Shown here piece after piece: positions 1 to 9,451 of a DNA stretch of 64,000 bases. The stretch spans positions 24,542 to 88,541 of the forward strand of contig JAAUTY010000010.1 of assembly GCA_012031265.1 (NCBI GenBank). Direction: 5' to 3'. The translations under genes were made by a program, and so were the position numbers. The DNA comes from Spirulinaceae cyanobacterium SM2_1_0 (GTDB lineage: Bacteria > Cyanobacteriota > Cyanobacteriia > Cyanobacteriales > Spirulinaceae). The notes beneath the pieces were generated by a model. It saw only the letters and a program-made list of their open reading frames with translations. It searched no databases and was not told where the DNA came from. Positions within the stretch are counted from its first letter, which is position 1. Each line of letters begins with the position of its first letter.

Positions 1-1
1 C

Positions 2-127
2 AATCGCAATGATCGTCCCTCGATCGCGACTCAGTCACGCTTGCTCTTTCTCTCGCAGGAGCGTGCAAGCCTGAACCGTCAACAATCGATGCTGAACCGT
101 GCCGCCCACCGTGTCGGCCTCAACTAG
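2..127 (+). CDS. C-terminal end of an unidentified gene (partial)
   Basis: One plus-strand frame is open from the left edge to a TAG at 125-127. It encodes about 41 residues ending SMLNRAAHRVGLN. The peptide is polar and rich in Arg, Gln and Leu. It shows no motif I can assign, so the family is unknown. A strong rho-independent terminator follows 79 bases downstream, which supports this being the true end of a transcribed gene. It could also be a chance open frame, since it is short and cut by the window edge. Confidence 0.45.
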   Translation, partial: NRNDRPSIATQSRLLFLSQERASLNRQQSMLNRAAHRVGLN

Positions 128-205
128 GTTCCGCAACTCACATTGCCATCTTGTGAATTGAGTCGCGAGCTTCTGAGATCAGGATTCAATCAGTTAGTTT
201 GCCAC

Positions 206-248
206 AGCAGCATCTTCAGCCCTCTGAAGGTGCTGCTTTACTTTTTTG
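206..248 (+). terminator. Rho-independent terminator
   Basis: A 14 bp stem (positions 206-219 with 224-237, one G-T pair) closes a 4-base loop. It is followed by a T-rich tail, TTTACTTTTTT, at 237-247. It most likely ends transcription of the gene cut by the left edge. It lies upstream of the Nudix gene start at 309, and so isolates that gene from its neighbour. Confidence 0.85.
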
Positions 249-308
249 CGCACCTGTCTTGTATGTTTGAGGCTTAACCATCTCGAACCGAGTGAACCCA
301 TTGAGCTT

Positions 309-740
309 ATGGCGTACCGTAATCCCGTTCCAACAGTAGACACCATCATTGAACTAATCGACCGGCCGCAACGTCCAATTGTGCTGATCGAGCGGCAAAA
401 TCCCCCGCATGGTTGGGCGATTCCGGGCGGGTTTGTGGATTATGGTGAGTCTGTGGAAGGGGCGGCGCGGCGAGAGGCGCAGGAGGAGACTCGACTCAAT
501 GTTGAATTGATTGAACAATTTCACGTTTACTCGGCCCCCGATCGCGACCCTCGCCAACATACGCTGAGTATTGTTTTTTTAGCGGTGGCTCGCGGTGAGC
601 CTTGTGCGGATGACGATGCCAAAGCTGTGGGTTTGTTTTATCACTGGGATTTACCCACTCCGCTCTGCTTTGACCATGCCCAGATTTTGCAGGACTACTG
701 GCGGTATCGGCATTATGGTCAACGGCCGCTACTCAGTTGA
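309..740 (+). CDS. Nudix hydrolase
   Basis: 143-residue Nudix-family pyrophosphohydrolase, which cleaves nucleoside diphosphates linked to another moiety. The Nudix box is visible at about residues 39-61: GGFVDYGES, then REAQEET, with the catalytic RE..EE intact. The Gly near the end of the box is replaced by Arg (EETRL). The ATG at 309 is preferred over the upstream in-frame TTG at 246, because family members begin just before the first beta strand ([11 protein letters not shown]) and the TTG sits inside the tail of the preceding terminator. The substrate cannot be read from the sequence; ADP-ribose or an oxidised nucleotide would be typical. The gene stands alone. Confidence 0.88.
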   Translation: MAYRNPVPTVDTIIELIDRPQRPIVLIERQNPPHGWAIPGGFVDYGESVEGAARREAQEETRLNVELIEQFHVYSAPDRDPRQHTLSIVFLAVARGEPCADDDAKAVGLFYHWDLPTPLCFDHAQILQDYWRYRHYGQRPLLS

Positions 741-754
741 TGTTGATGATGCTG

Positions 755-784
755 AAAAAAACGAGCCTGATTGCAGGCTCGTTG
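755..784 (-). terminator. Terminator of the minus-strand secreted-protein gene
   Basis: A 10 bp perfect stem (760-769 with 774-783) has a 4-base loop. Read on the minus strand it is followed by six T (the A-run at 755-760). It lies about 90 bases past the stop at 876. On the plus strand it has no T-tract, but the stem may still help end the convergent Nudix transcript. Confidence 0.75.
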
Positions 785-875
785 GGTGAGCAGTGGCGGT
801 TGACTTAGAGGGACGATTGCCAATCACGCACTGACAGATTCAATCGCTGTCCTCAAGCACTGATCAACCGCGTGA

Positions 876-2591
876 TTATTCCTCCTCAAGTGAGCGCACT
901 GGTGCGAGGTAAGGCTGAAATACCGTTGAGAGGGGCGATTGCCCAGAGACAGGTTCAACTGGCAGACTAAGTTCAAGATCCAGCACCGGCTCGCTGTCCA
1001 ATACAGTTGGGACTTGCAAGAGCGTCAGGGGTTCAGTTTCGGACAGGTTGAGCCAGTCGTCAGTGGCGAGATCGAAGGCAACTGGTTCAGCGAGTGCCGT
1101 AAAGGATTGCTCGGTTCCGGACAGTAGCATGAGTGAATCGCTGAGCGATCGCCAGTCTGCAATCGGCAGCGCCGTGCTGGGCACAAGGGGGCTGGCTGTG
1201 ACATTAGCCAGCACGACATTGAGAGTGCCGTCAAACAGAGGATTGCCGGCGAGGAATTGGTTGGCGAGCACCTCGTTCTTGCTAGGCGGGTTGAACAAGG
1301 CGAGACGCAAACCGTGGCGATCGCGCTCAAAGGCCGCCGTTTTCAGGAAGCTGAGATTGGGCGGCTGGAACACGACCGAAGCGGGTCGCAGACCTGGGAA
1401 GTTGGGGTCAACGGGGACCTCAAAGATCGTTGGCGGCAGGGCGCTGGTTTCGCGGGGATCGAAGCGGAGCGGCGAGGGTGAGAGCGCTGAGCGTGCTGCC
1501 AGCGGTGCGGGTCGGAAGTTGACCAGGGGAGCCGCCGCCGTCGCGGGCAAGGGGAGCACCCGTGACCGGATGCGTTGCAGATCAGCCTCTAGCTGTGCCA
1601 GTAGCGGTGTGACATTGCGGGTGAGGGTTGCGACTTCGGGTGCGCTAGCCGCTTCCGCCGTGGTTTCTGGCGCGGGTGTAGCTGGTTTGAAGGTGATGGG
1701 AGCCGGGATGTTTTTGGCGGCGATGAGATCGTAGTAGCTGCGATCGCCCCGAATCAGATCCTGCGACTGCACGAGTGCAACCGTGCGCGCCGCTTCCGAG
1801 TCACGTTCGAGCCAGGCGCGGAACTGAGGATCATTTTCGATCAGGTTAGCACCGGGGTTAGCGGCAGTGGTCTCCGCCAGATCAGCCGTGGCGTCAAGCG
1901 GTGCCGTCACGAGGGCTGGTGCGACGGCTATGGGCTGTGCCGGTGCGGGCGTCACTTCTGCTGCGGCTGGTGTTACATCCACCACTGGTGCAGGACTGAC
2001 GGCGATGTTTTCCTCAACCGGCATCTGCCACTGCGGTGAGGCTTCGAGGGAGTCAATGACCGGGTCGGTTGCAACAGCCGCTGGTTCGCTAGCGTCGTCT
2101 TCTAAGTCAGCATCGGTGAAGTCAGCCGCGCCTAGGGTGGCGGTGCTGTAGTCGTAGTCGCCGTAATCGTAGTGGGTGGCGTAGAAGTCGTCATCGAGAC
2201 TGGCTGCGTCTAGGGTTGCTGTGTCGGTGACTGCTAAACAATCAGCGGTAGCAGTTGGCTCTAACCCATTGGCAGTTGGGGGCAGGGTTTCGACATCGTT
2301 GGCGATCGCCGGCTCCTGAGCCACTGCCACTTCTGGATCAACCGCCAACTCGTAGTGCAACTCGTCTTCGGCAGTGGATGCTTCGTCGGCGATCGCGCAA
2401 CTCGTTAGGGGTTGCTCCTCGGCTAGCCAGTCAGCGCCATAGGCTTCATCGTTATAATGTGCGTCGCTGAATTCGCCAAAATCAGCATCGAGGTCTGCAA
2501 AAGTTTCCGCCTGCGCGGCGCTAGCACCGAGACCAACCAAGACCAGTGCGGCCGTTGCCGACTGAGTTACGAGCCAGAGCTTATTCATCAT
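876..2591 (-). CDS. Secreted Ala/Pro/Thr-rich acidic protein of unknown function
   Basis: 571 residues. The N-terminus has a clear signal peptide: MMNKLWLV, a hydrophobic stretch to about residue 24, then ASAAQAE as a likely signal peptidase I site. Residues 30-170 are very acidic with many Asp, Glu and Tyr (for example YDYGDYDYS). Residues 175-330 are Ala/Pro/Val/Thr-rich low complexity. The last 200 residues are a more ordinary mixture with repeated Pro-Leu segments. No catalytic motif, transmembrane segment after the signal, or known repeat could be recognised. It is probably an exported, largely unstructured envelope or extracellular protein. Stop-free length and a good terminator downstream support a real gene. 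Confidence 0.7.
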   Translation of the reverse strand: MMNKLWLVTQSATAALVLVGLGASAAQAETFADLDADFGEFSDAHYNDEAYGADWLAEEQPLTSCAIADEASTAEDELHYELAVDPEVAVAQEPAIANDVETLPPTANGLEPTATADCLAVTDTATLDAASLDDDFYATHYDYGDYDYSTATLGAADFTDADLEDDASEPAAVATDPVIDSLEASPQWQMPVEENIAVSPAPVVDVTPAAAEVTPAPAQPIAVAPALVTAPLDATADLAETTAANPGANLIENDPQFRAWLERDSEAARTVALVQSQDLIRGDRSYYDLIAAKNIPAPITFKPATPAPETTAEAASAPEVATLTRNVTPLLAQLEADLQRIRSRVLPLPATAAAPLVNFRPAPLAARSALSPSPLRFDPRETSALPPTIFEVPVDPNFPGLRPASVVFQPPNLSFLKTAAFERDRHGLRLALFNPPSKNEVLANQFLAGNPLFDGTLNVVLANVTASPLVPSTALPIADWRSLSDSLMLLSGTEQSFTALAEPVAFDLATDDWLNLSETEPLTLLQVPTVLDSEPVLDLELSLPVEPVSGQSPLSTVFQPYLAPVRSLEEE

Positions 2592-2949
2592 TTCTTACTG
2601 CCTTTCCTCACCACAACTGCAAACGACAGGCCGCGAACGACCGCGACTCGATTGATTCTGGGGGGCATCTTCTTTGAGCGAACACCCGCCAGGCCCAAGT
2701 TGGCAACAATTCTAGCAAGAATTCCCGCCGCCACCAGCGCCAAAGTGCGGCGATCGCCTGCTGTTCCTCGCCAATGCTAGCCCAGACTCTAATGGCGGCG
2801 TTGAGACTGCTCAGGATAGAGATTGCTACCACGCTTGCAGTGATCGCCGCGCTCAGCATTGAGGAACGAATGCAATTGCTGCAAGCGATCTGGGGCAGCC
2901 ATTAGTTGTCTATGCTTCCAGTCTTGAACTACTGCAAGCCAACTTCCTG

Positions 2950-3163
2950 GAGCGTGCCCGCAGCCAGTCACAGCGCGAGCGCAGCGAAGAACATCTATCG
3001 ATTTTGGTCGAACCAGCAAGTGGAAGCCGGAGCGATCCGCAGCAGTCACCGGGACGAAGTCGTCAAGCCCGCCCGCGCGGCTGAGGTCGTTCTAGCGATT
3101 CAAGACACAACCGACCTCAACGCTTCCCAGATGGCGGGTTCAGACGACGACCGAGGCGGCTGA
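2950..3163 (+). pseudogene. Remnant of an IS4/Tn5-type transposase (N-terminal part)
   Basis: The frame running to 3163 reads IYRFWSNQQVEAGAIRSSH, then EEV-like and AEVVLAIQDTTDLNAS. This matches the conserved start of Tn5-like IS4-family transposases: a helical N-terminal domain with YRFW(D/S)N, then the first catalytic strand around LAIQDTT, whose Asp belongs to the DDE triad. The remaining catalytic Asp and Glu, the YREK region and the ends of the element are absent, so it is a truncated, inactive relic. Upstream codons are degraded and no start codon is convincing. Confidence 0.65.
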
Positions 3164-3242
3164 AACGGTGAGTGGGCGGCGGATTACCGTCATTCGTGGT
3201 TAGTACCTGACCCCCTGACCCTGGCTAGCAACCGGGACAATA

Positions 3243-3790
3243 ACCCTAGCCTGAATCATTCATCGAGCGCTGGCAGCCCGACCGCTAGGACAATCCCCAA
3301 AAACACATTGTTCTTTGCGTCGATCGCCAAACCAACTGTTTTGAGAGGCTCTCAGGGATTTCCCCAAATCATCGTGAATAATCCAGGCTAGCCTGCTCCG
3401 GATGAGCCGAAAGAAGCGTGGCATAATTTCGGCAACGATCCCGTTGACCCAGACACACCGGAAGTCCTGTCATGCCTCCAGTCCCCCGTCCGCTCACCTC
3501 CGCAATCACCCTCGCTCTGACACTGAGCCTGCCGCATCTCGCTCACGCCGAGCTGATCCCAGACCTCCGGACCCAAGCCGCATCGGTGAACCAGCCACCT
3601 CGTTCGTAGCTGTTCAACAGCATCTCCCCTACCAGTTTGCCCAAGCTGATGAGCCAGAAAGCCTCGACCCCCTGAACCTAGCCTGAAGAATTCATTGATC
3701 GCTGGAAGCCTCATCGCTAGGGCAGTCTAAAAAACACACTGTTTTTTAAACTGAGCGCCAAGCCTACTGCCCTGAAAGGCTTTTAGGAAT
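3243..3790. repeat. Two diverged direct copies of a ~110-base segment (3243-3360 and 3676-3790)
   Basis: Both copies start with CCTAGCCTGAA, continue with ATTCAT(C/T)GA, (G)CGCTGG or TCGCTGG and a (C/T)CGCTAGG motif, then share an AAAACACA(T/C)TGTT stretch and an AGGCT(C/T)T(C/T)AGG stretch in the same order and spacing. By eye the identity is roughly 65-70%. They flank the orphan signal-peptide ORF at 3472. They look like an old tandem duplication of a gene end, not a mobile repeat, and neither copy encodes an intact reading frame. Confidence 0.5.
3472..3609 (+). CDS. Short ORF with an orphan signal peptide (probable gene remnant)
   Basis: The ATG at 3472 opens a 45-codon frame reading MPPVPRPLTSAITLALTLSL, then PHLAHAELIPDL, a good Sec signal with an AHA-E cleavage site, and it stops at TAG 3607-3609. 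A different frame continues without interruption (VAVQQHLPYQFAQADEPES) to a stop at 3684. A frameshift may therefore have split a slightly longer exported protein. The start AELIPD resembles the mature N-terminus of some cyanobacterial haemagglutinin-type exoproteins, but this is only a hint. It may be the decayed head of a duplicated secreted-protein gene. Confidence 0.35.
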   Translation: MPPVPRPLTSAITLALTLSLPHLAHAELIPDLRTQAASVNQPPRS

Positions 3791-3921
3791 TTTTCAACTG
3801 GCGCGAAAATAGCGATGGCACGGCCAAGGTCTATCCTGAGCCGCTTGCGGCGATCGCCCTGTTTTCCCTAGCAACCTGTACCGTCAATCTGGTTACTCAA
3901 CCCTAACGACCGAAATCTCTT

Positions 3922-6467
3922 ATGCGGATCCTCAGACTGCGCGAGCTCGGATTCAGTCTTGTCGGGCTTTGTCTTGTTCTGCTGCTCGCCAGCGGCACTG
4001 CCAGAGCGAAGCTGCCGACGGCGATCGCCTCGCTCCCGACTCCAGCGACCGCCCAACCGCCTGCGAACCTGCTCGACACTGGCCGCCAACTCTATGCTGC
4101 GGGTCGCTTTGCAGAAGCCGCCACCATCTGGCAGGCAACGGCGAGTCGCTTTGCCGCCCAGGGCGATCGCCCCAACCAAGCCCTCAGCCTCAGCTACCTC
4201 TCCCTCGCTCAACAACGACTCAACCGGTGGGACAGGGCACAGCAGGCGATTGCAGAAAGCCTGGTGCTGCTGGCAGCCATCCCCAATGTTGACGCGATCC
4301 TCTGGGCACAAGCGCTCAACACCCAGGCTAGGCTGCTGTTGCACGCCGGACAAACCCAAACCGCCCTCGACACCTGGCGACAAGCCGAAAACTACTACCA
4401 GCAGGCGGGCGATACCCAGGGCATCCTCGGCAGTCGGCTCAATCAGGCGCAGGCTTGGCAAATTTTGGGATTTTATGGGCGATCGCGCCAGCTTCTGCTG
4501 GCAATCGGTCAGCAGCTTGCGGGGACGTCAGACACCACCGTCAAAATCCAAGCTCTGCACAGCTATGGCAACGCCCTACGTGCCAGCGGTGACCTAGTCG
4601 GCAGCCAGGATATTCTACGCCAGGGTCTCGAACTGGCGGAAGCACTGAACGCAGTCAATCAACTGAGTCCGCTCCTGCTCAGCTTGGGCAACACCGCCGC
4701 TGACCGCCAAAACACTATCGATGCCCGCTACTACTTCGAGCAAGCAGAACGCACCGCCACCAATACCGAGGCCCGCCTGGATGCCCAGCTCAATCGGCTG
4801 CGACTCGCTGCTGAACGGGGCGATCGCGCTGCCCTGACCCAACTCGCACCCCAGATCCAGCAGCAACTGGCACAACTGCCGCCGAGTCGTCCCACGGTCT
4901 ACGCGGCAGTGAATCTCGCCAGTACCCTGGATGCCAGCCCGTCCGTCCTGCCACCCCAGACCCTGGCTCAGACCCTGGCGCGAGCTGTGCAAGCTGCTCG
5001 CGAGCTTGGGGATGCTACCGCAGAAGCCTATGCCCTTGAGCAGTTGGGGCAACTTTACGTTGACCAGGGCAAACTGGCGAGGGGATTGAGCTGTTGCAGC
5101 AATCACTGACTCTCGGTCGGACGCTGCAAGCAGAGCCGATCGTTTCACAGTCCGCTTGGAGCTTGGGACGGTCACTCAAGCAGGCTGGGCGCAATCAAGC
5201 GGCGATCGCCGCCTACCGCGAAGCCATCAACGCCCTGCAAGCCCTACGCAGCGATCTCGTCGGTATCAACCAAGAAGTCCAACTCTCCTTCCGTGAGAGT
5301 GTTGAACCGGTTTATCGGCAGTTGGTCGGTCTCCTACTCGACAGCGATCCTGACCAAGCCGCCCTCGCGGAAGTACGGGAACTGATCGAAGCCCTGCAAC
5401 TGGCTGAACTGGACGACTTTTTCCGTGATGCTTGCCTAGATGCTCAACCCCGTCAGATTGACGAGATCGATACTCGGGCGGCGGTGCTCTACTCCATCCT
5501 GTTGTCTGACCGCCTAGCCGTCATCGTCTCTGCGGCGGGACAACCCCTGAGCTACTACGCGGTGTCTGTCCCGCAAATCCAAGCGGAACAAACTTTCCGC
5601 AGCTTCTTGGCGGCGATTCACCCGGCCTCGGACAACACCGAACAACTGCGCCTCGCACAGCAAGTTTATGACTGGCTGATTCGCCCGGCTGCAACGGCGG
5701 GCGCACTCCAAGGGCGCGAAACCCTCGTCTTTGTGCTCGATGGCATCCTCCAGCGCTTGCCCGTCGCCGCCCTGCACGACGGGCAACAGTACCTGATTGA
5801 AAAATATGCCGTCGCCCTCTCACCCGGATTGCGCCTCCTGCCGACGGCGACGTTGATACAGCGGCAAATCAAAGCGGTCGTCGGCGGCATCAGCGAGGCT
5901 CGCCCTGGCTTCGCAGCCCTGCCCAAAGTAGCGGAGGAAATTGAGGACATTACAGAGACCGTGCCCGCCGTCAGTTTGCTGAATCAGGAGTTCACCCGTG
6001 ACAATTTTGCGCACCAAGTGCAGACCCTTGCACCCAATGTCGTCCACTTGGCAACCCACGGGCAGTTCGGCTCCTCGCAGGCAGAGACCTTCTTGCTGAC
6101 CTGGGACGGGCGGCTGAATGTGCGTGAGCTGGCGGAACTGCTGCAAAACCGCGATGTCAGCCATGACAATCCCCTAGAGTTGCTGGTGTTGAGTGCTTGC
6201 GACACGGCGGCTGGGGATGAGCGCGCCGTCTTGGGCATTGCCGGTTTTGCGGTTCGTTCTGGGGCGCGCTCGACGGTCGCCACGCTCTGGCCGGTGCGGG
6301 ATAATGTTGCCGCCGAGGTGATGGCCCAGTTCTACAAAACCTTCCGCCAGCCTGGCATCACTAAGGTCGAAGCCCTACGCCGTGCTCAGCGATCGCTCCT
6401 CGCTGAGGAAAGATTCAATGCGCCTTTCTTCTGGGCATCCTTTATCGTCGTCGGCAACTGGCTCTGA
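3922..6467 (+). pseudogene. Secreted TPR-CHAT protease, split by a single-base frameshift
   Basis: Two consecutive frames (3922-5109 and 5094-6467) together make a typical cyanobacterial exported TPR-CHAT protein of about 850 residues. The first part has a signal peptide (LVGLCLVLLLASGTARA) and about seven TPR-like helical pairs. The second begins inside the last TPR and carries the C-terminal CHAT caspase-like domain. Its catalytic pair is visible as His in VVHLATHGQF and Cys in LLVLSACDTAAGDE. The frames join at about 5076-5084, at GCGAGGGGATTGAG. Restoring one G would read LARGIELLQQSLTLG without a break. The end (FFWASFIVVGNWL) is the usual family terminus. It could be real inactivation, a sequencing error, or less likely a recoded -1 shift. 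CHAT proteins process unknown substrates; no partner gene is adjacent. Confidence 0.8.
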
Positions 6468-6841
6468 GAGTCATCCCATGCAATGAGCTGCCATCAGATT
6501 GCTGAGCTGAGGAACCGGGGGGGGGATCGTTCAGCCGCTGCACACTTTTTTAAGCGTCGGGATCATTAACTTCCTGGCGCACGCTCATTGCAGCCGACTC
6601 GGGCAGGGGAGCAGACACGCTACCGGGCGATCGCCAAGCGACAGACTATTCTGGCTCAATTGGCATGACTTGCTGAGAGAGTGAATTTCTCTTGCCGCTC
6701 TTCACGACTTTTTCACAACTGCTCCCTAGACTATGAATTTAAGTTAAGGCAACGCCAAGTCAATGTAGCAATCCTCATTACGGCACGTTAACCCTCACAT
6801 TTTTCGCCGTCACCTGCTCAGTCCACTCACCCCTGCACAGT
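6468..6841. other. Intergenic region, no feature recognised
   Basis: These 374 bases separate the TPR-CHAT gene from the response regulator. There is a G8 run near 6518 and an AT-rich stretch at 6710-6760 (AATTTAAGTTAAGG) that could hold the promoter of the downstream gene. No ORF, hairpin terminator or repeat of the interspersed family was found. Confidence 0.5.
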
Positions 6842-8011
6842 ATGTCTGCTCAATCCTCTAGTCTGACCCGACTCGTTCAAGCGGCTGCGAAGCTTTATCG
6901 CCAAGAGGCTACGGGCTGCCTGATCATCGCTGCTGGCAAACAGCAGTGGCAGATCTATTTCTATGCAGGACAAATCGCCTATGCGGTGGGCCAGACCCAT
7001 CGCGTGCGGCGCTGGCAGCGGGCTTTGCAACAGCAGCAAGTGACGCTCACTAGCCAGGCACCCGTCCCGGCCGAACCCTGGGAATATGCGCAACTGCTGC
7101 GCGGGGTCAAGCAAAAGCAGATCAGCCCGGCGAAGGCGCAAGCGGTCATTCAAGCGAGTTTGCAAGAGGTGTTGTTCGCGATCGCCATGAGCCAAGACCT
7201 CCAGTGCCGCTGGCGAACCGGTTGGTCACTTGCCCGCCACGCCCACAAAGTGCTGACGGTGCCGGTCGCCACCTTCAAGCAAGCCATCCGCGAGACTGAG
7301 CGCTTGCAAGCTCAGTGGCAAACCCTCAAGCTACAACCGGCCTACGTAAACGCCGCACCGCTGTTGCAAAATTGTCCGCTCGCCCAAAGCAGCGCCAGCC
7401 AAATCAGCCTGCGCCCGCTGCTCAATGGTAAGCGCACGGTCTGGGATCTGGCTGTCAGGATGAAGCTCTCGCTGGCGGGTGTTGCCCGCTTGCTGCACTA
7501 CTACATTCAGCGGGGCAGCATTGAGTTCAAGATTTTGCGCGATCGCCCGGCTCCCGTCACCGTCCAAGCCGCCACCACCAAACGCCCGCTCGTCGTCTGT
7601 GTCGATGACAGCGCTCAAATCTGCCACCAAGTTAAGTGCCTGCTCTCAGCCGCTGGCTACCGCTGCCTCACCTTCCAGGATTCGACCCAGGCTCTGCCCG
7701 CACTGGTGCAACAGCCCCCTGACCTGATCCTGCTCGATCTGGTCATGCCCGTGGTCAATGGCTACGAACTCTGCGCTCATCTGCGGCGCGTGCCCAGTCT
7801 GACAGAGACCCCGATCGCGCTGATGACCGGCAACAAGGGTCTCGTCGATCGCCTCCGCGCCAAGCTCGTCGGCGCAAATGATCTGATCCTAAAACCCCTC
7901 GACCGCGAGCGGCTGCTCGCCCTCATTCATCGCCAGCTTCAGCCGCAATCCTCGCCCCAGACGGCTGAGGTTCCGGCGCATACGGCTTTTTTGCAACCGG
8001 CGATGCCCTAG
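6842..8011 (+). CDS. PatA/PixG-type response regulator
   Basis: 389 residues. Residues about 1-110 resemble the N-terminal PATAN/DUF4388-like domain of cyanobacterial PatA-family regulators: TGCLIIAAGKQQWQIYFYAGQI, the typical G.L....G....YF..G.I.YA pattern. A helical linker follows to about residue 245. The C-terminus is a CheY-like receiver with acidic pair CVDDS, phosphoacceptor Asp in LILLDLVMPVVNGYELC, Thr in IALMTGN, and Lys in LILKPLD. No DNA-binding or enzymatic output domain is present. Family members act in phototaxis, pilus motility or heterocyst patterning through protein contacts. No cognate kinase is adjacent on this strand; the large histidine kinase at 9452 is a candidate only by proximity. 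A good terminator follows. Confidence 0.85.
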   Translation: MSAQSSSLTRLVQAAAKLYRQEATGCLIIAAGKQQWQIYFYAGQIAYAVGQTHRVRRWQRALQQQQVTLTSQAPVPAEPWEYAQLLRGVKQKQISPAKAQAVIQASLQEVLFAIAMSQDLQCRWRTGWSLARHAHKVLTVPVATFKQAIRETERLQAQWQTLKLQPAYVNAAPLLQNCPLAQSSASQISLRPLLNGKRTVWDLAVRMKLSLAGVARLLHYYIQRGSIEFKILRDRPAPVTVQAATTKRPLVVCVDDSAQICHQVKCLLSAAGYRCLTFQDSTQALPALVQQPPDLILLDLVMPVVNGYELCAHLRRVPSLTETPIALMTGNKGLVDRLRAKLVGANDLILKPLDRERLLALIHRQLQPQSSPQTAEVPAHTAFLQPAMP

Positions 8012-8071
8012 CTCCGTCAGCATCACGGTTGTGACCTGTTTTGCCTCGTAGAACATACCTCAAACTCACAG

Positions 8072-8102
8072 GGAGTCGTGCCACCCACGCTCCTTTTTTT
8101 TT
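8072..8102 (+). terminator. Rho-independent terminator after the response regulator
   Basis: A stem of GGAG-CTCC and CGTG-CACG (8072-8080 with 8086-8093, one bulged T) is followed by a run of nine T at 8094-8102. It ends the response regulator transcript and separates it from ispH. Confidence 0.8.
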
Positions 8103-8224
8103 GGCACTGAGTGAGTGGTATTGCTTTGTGCCCCGGCCCGCTACCCGAAGAATCAACCACTGACCGCGCCTTAGCCTTTACCATAGAGCTAAATCATTTT
8201 GACAAATCGCTAAAACAGCTCGTT

Positions 8225-9433
8225 ATGGACACCAAAGCGTTTAAGCGCGCCCTCAATCACTCCGAGCACTACCACCGCAAAGGCTTTGGTCACCAAGATG
8301 AGGTGGCTGGGGTGCTGAATCAGGAATATCAAAGCGATCTGATTGCTGAGATTCGGGAGAACAATCACAGCTTGACGCGCGGCGATGTCACGATTCGCCT
8401 CGCCGAATCCTTTGGGTTTTGCTGGGGTGTCGAGCGGGCGGTGGCGATGGCCTACGAGACGCGCCAGCATTTTCCCACCGAGCGTCTGTGGATTACCAAT
8501 GAGATTATTCATAATCCCTCCGTCAACCAGCGTCTGCGCGAGATGCAGGTCGGCTTCATTCCGGTGCTGGGGGAGCAAAAGGACTTCAGCGTCGTCGAAC
8601 GCGGCGATGTTGTGATCTTGCCCGCGTTTGGGGCGAGTGTGTCGGAGATGCAGTTGCTGGACGAGCGCGGCTGCACGATTGTCGATACGACCTGTCCCTG
8701 GGTGGCAAAGGTCTGGAACTCGGTCGAGAAGCACAAAAAGCGCGACTACACCTCGATCATTCACGGTAAGTACAAGCACGAAGAGACGGTGGCGACGAGC
8801 TCGTTTGCGGGCACCTATCTGGTGGTGCTGAATCTCGCCGAGGCGCAGTATGTCCGCGACTACATCCTACAGGGCGGCGATAAGCAGGCCTTTCTCGCCA
8901 AGTTTGCTAGTGCTTATTCTGAGGGCTTTGATCCCGACCGCGATCTCGAGCGTGTGGGGGTGGCAAATCAGACGACGATGCTCAAGAGCGAAACTGAGGC
9001 GATTGGCAAGCTGTTTGAAAAAACGATGCTCCAGAAGTACGGCCCGACGCAACTGAATGAGCACTTCATGAGCTTCAATACGATCTGCGATGCGACGCAG
9101 GAACGCCAGGATGCGATGTTTGGCTTGGTGGATCAGGATCTGTCGTTGATGCTGGTGATCGGTGGCTTCAATTCTTCTAACACGACGCATCTGCAAGAGA
9201 TCGCGGTTGAGCGCGGCATTCCTTCGTATCACATTGACAGTGCTGAGCGGATCGGGCCGGGCAATCGGATTGAGCACAAGCCGCTTGATGGCGATTTGGT
9301 GGTCGAGACTGAGTGGTTGCCGCCGGGTCAAATCGTGGTTGGCGTCACGTCGGGGGCTTCAACTCCAGATAAGGTCGTCGAGACGGCGATCGCCAAGGTT
9401 TTGGCGCTGAAAGCGGCGGCACCCGTGGCTTGA
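8225..9433 (+). CDS. ispH: 4-hydroxy-3-methylbut-2-enyl diphosphate reductase
   Basis: 402-residue IspH (LytB), last enzyme of the MEP isoprenoid pathway, making IPP and DMAPP from HMBPP with a 4Fe-4S cluster. The three cluster cysteines are visible in [23 protein letters not shown] and [14 protein letters not shown]. The SSNTTHL and [11 protein letters not shown] motifs near the C-terminus form the substrate pocket. It is the longer cyanobacterial/plant type with an N-terminal extension ([20 protein letters not shown]). The ATG at 8225 is chosen because this extension is conserved in cyanobacteria; the in-frame codons upstream look non-coding. It feeds carotenoid, chlorophyll phytyl and quinone synthesis, including the zds and crtH products encoded elsewhere in the window. 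Confidence 0.96.
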   Translation: MDTKAFKRALNHSEHYHRKGFGHQDEVAGVLNQEYQSDLIAEIRENNHSLTRGDVTIRLAESFGFCWGVERAVAMAYETRQHFPTERLWITNEIIHNPSVNQRLREMQVGFIPVLGEQKDFSVVERGDVVILPAFGASVSEMQLLDERGCTIVDTTCPWVAKVWNSVEKHKKRDYTSIIHGKYKHEETVATSSFAGTYLVVLNLAEAQYVRDYILQGGDKQAFLAKFASAYSEGFDPDRDLERVGVANQTTMLKSETEAIGKLFEKTMLQKYGPTQLNEHFMSFNTICDATQERQDAMFGLVDQDLSLMLVIGGFNSSNTTHLQEIAVERGIPSYHIDSAERIGPGNRIEHKPLDGDLVVETEWLPPGQIVVGVTSGASTPDKVVETAIAKVLALKAAAPVA

Positions 9434-9451
9434 GCGATCGCCAGGCTCATT

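Larger units (their letters stand above)
2592..3921. other. Gene graveyard: no intact gene, several decayed fragments
   Basis: This 1.33 kb gap separates the secreted-protein gene from the TPR-CHAT gene. No convincing full-length gene is present on either strand. It holds a possible antitoxin remnant near 2840-2904 (frame reading ALSIEERMQLLQAIWGS, like the conserved N-terminal helix of small addiction-module proteins, ending in TAG), an IS4/Tn5-type transposase remnant (about 2950-3130), an orphan signal peptide at 3472, and two diverged copies of a roughly 110-base segment. The promoter of the minus-strand gene must also lie at its left end. Confidence 0.6.
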
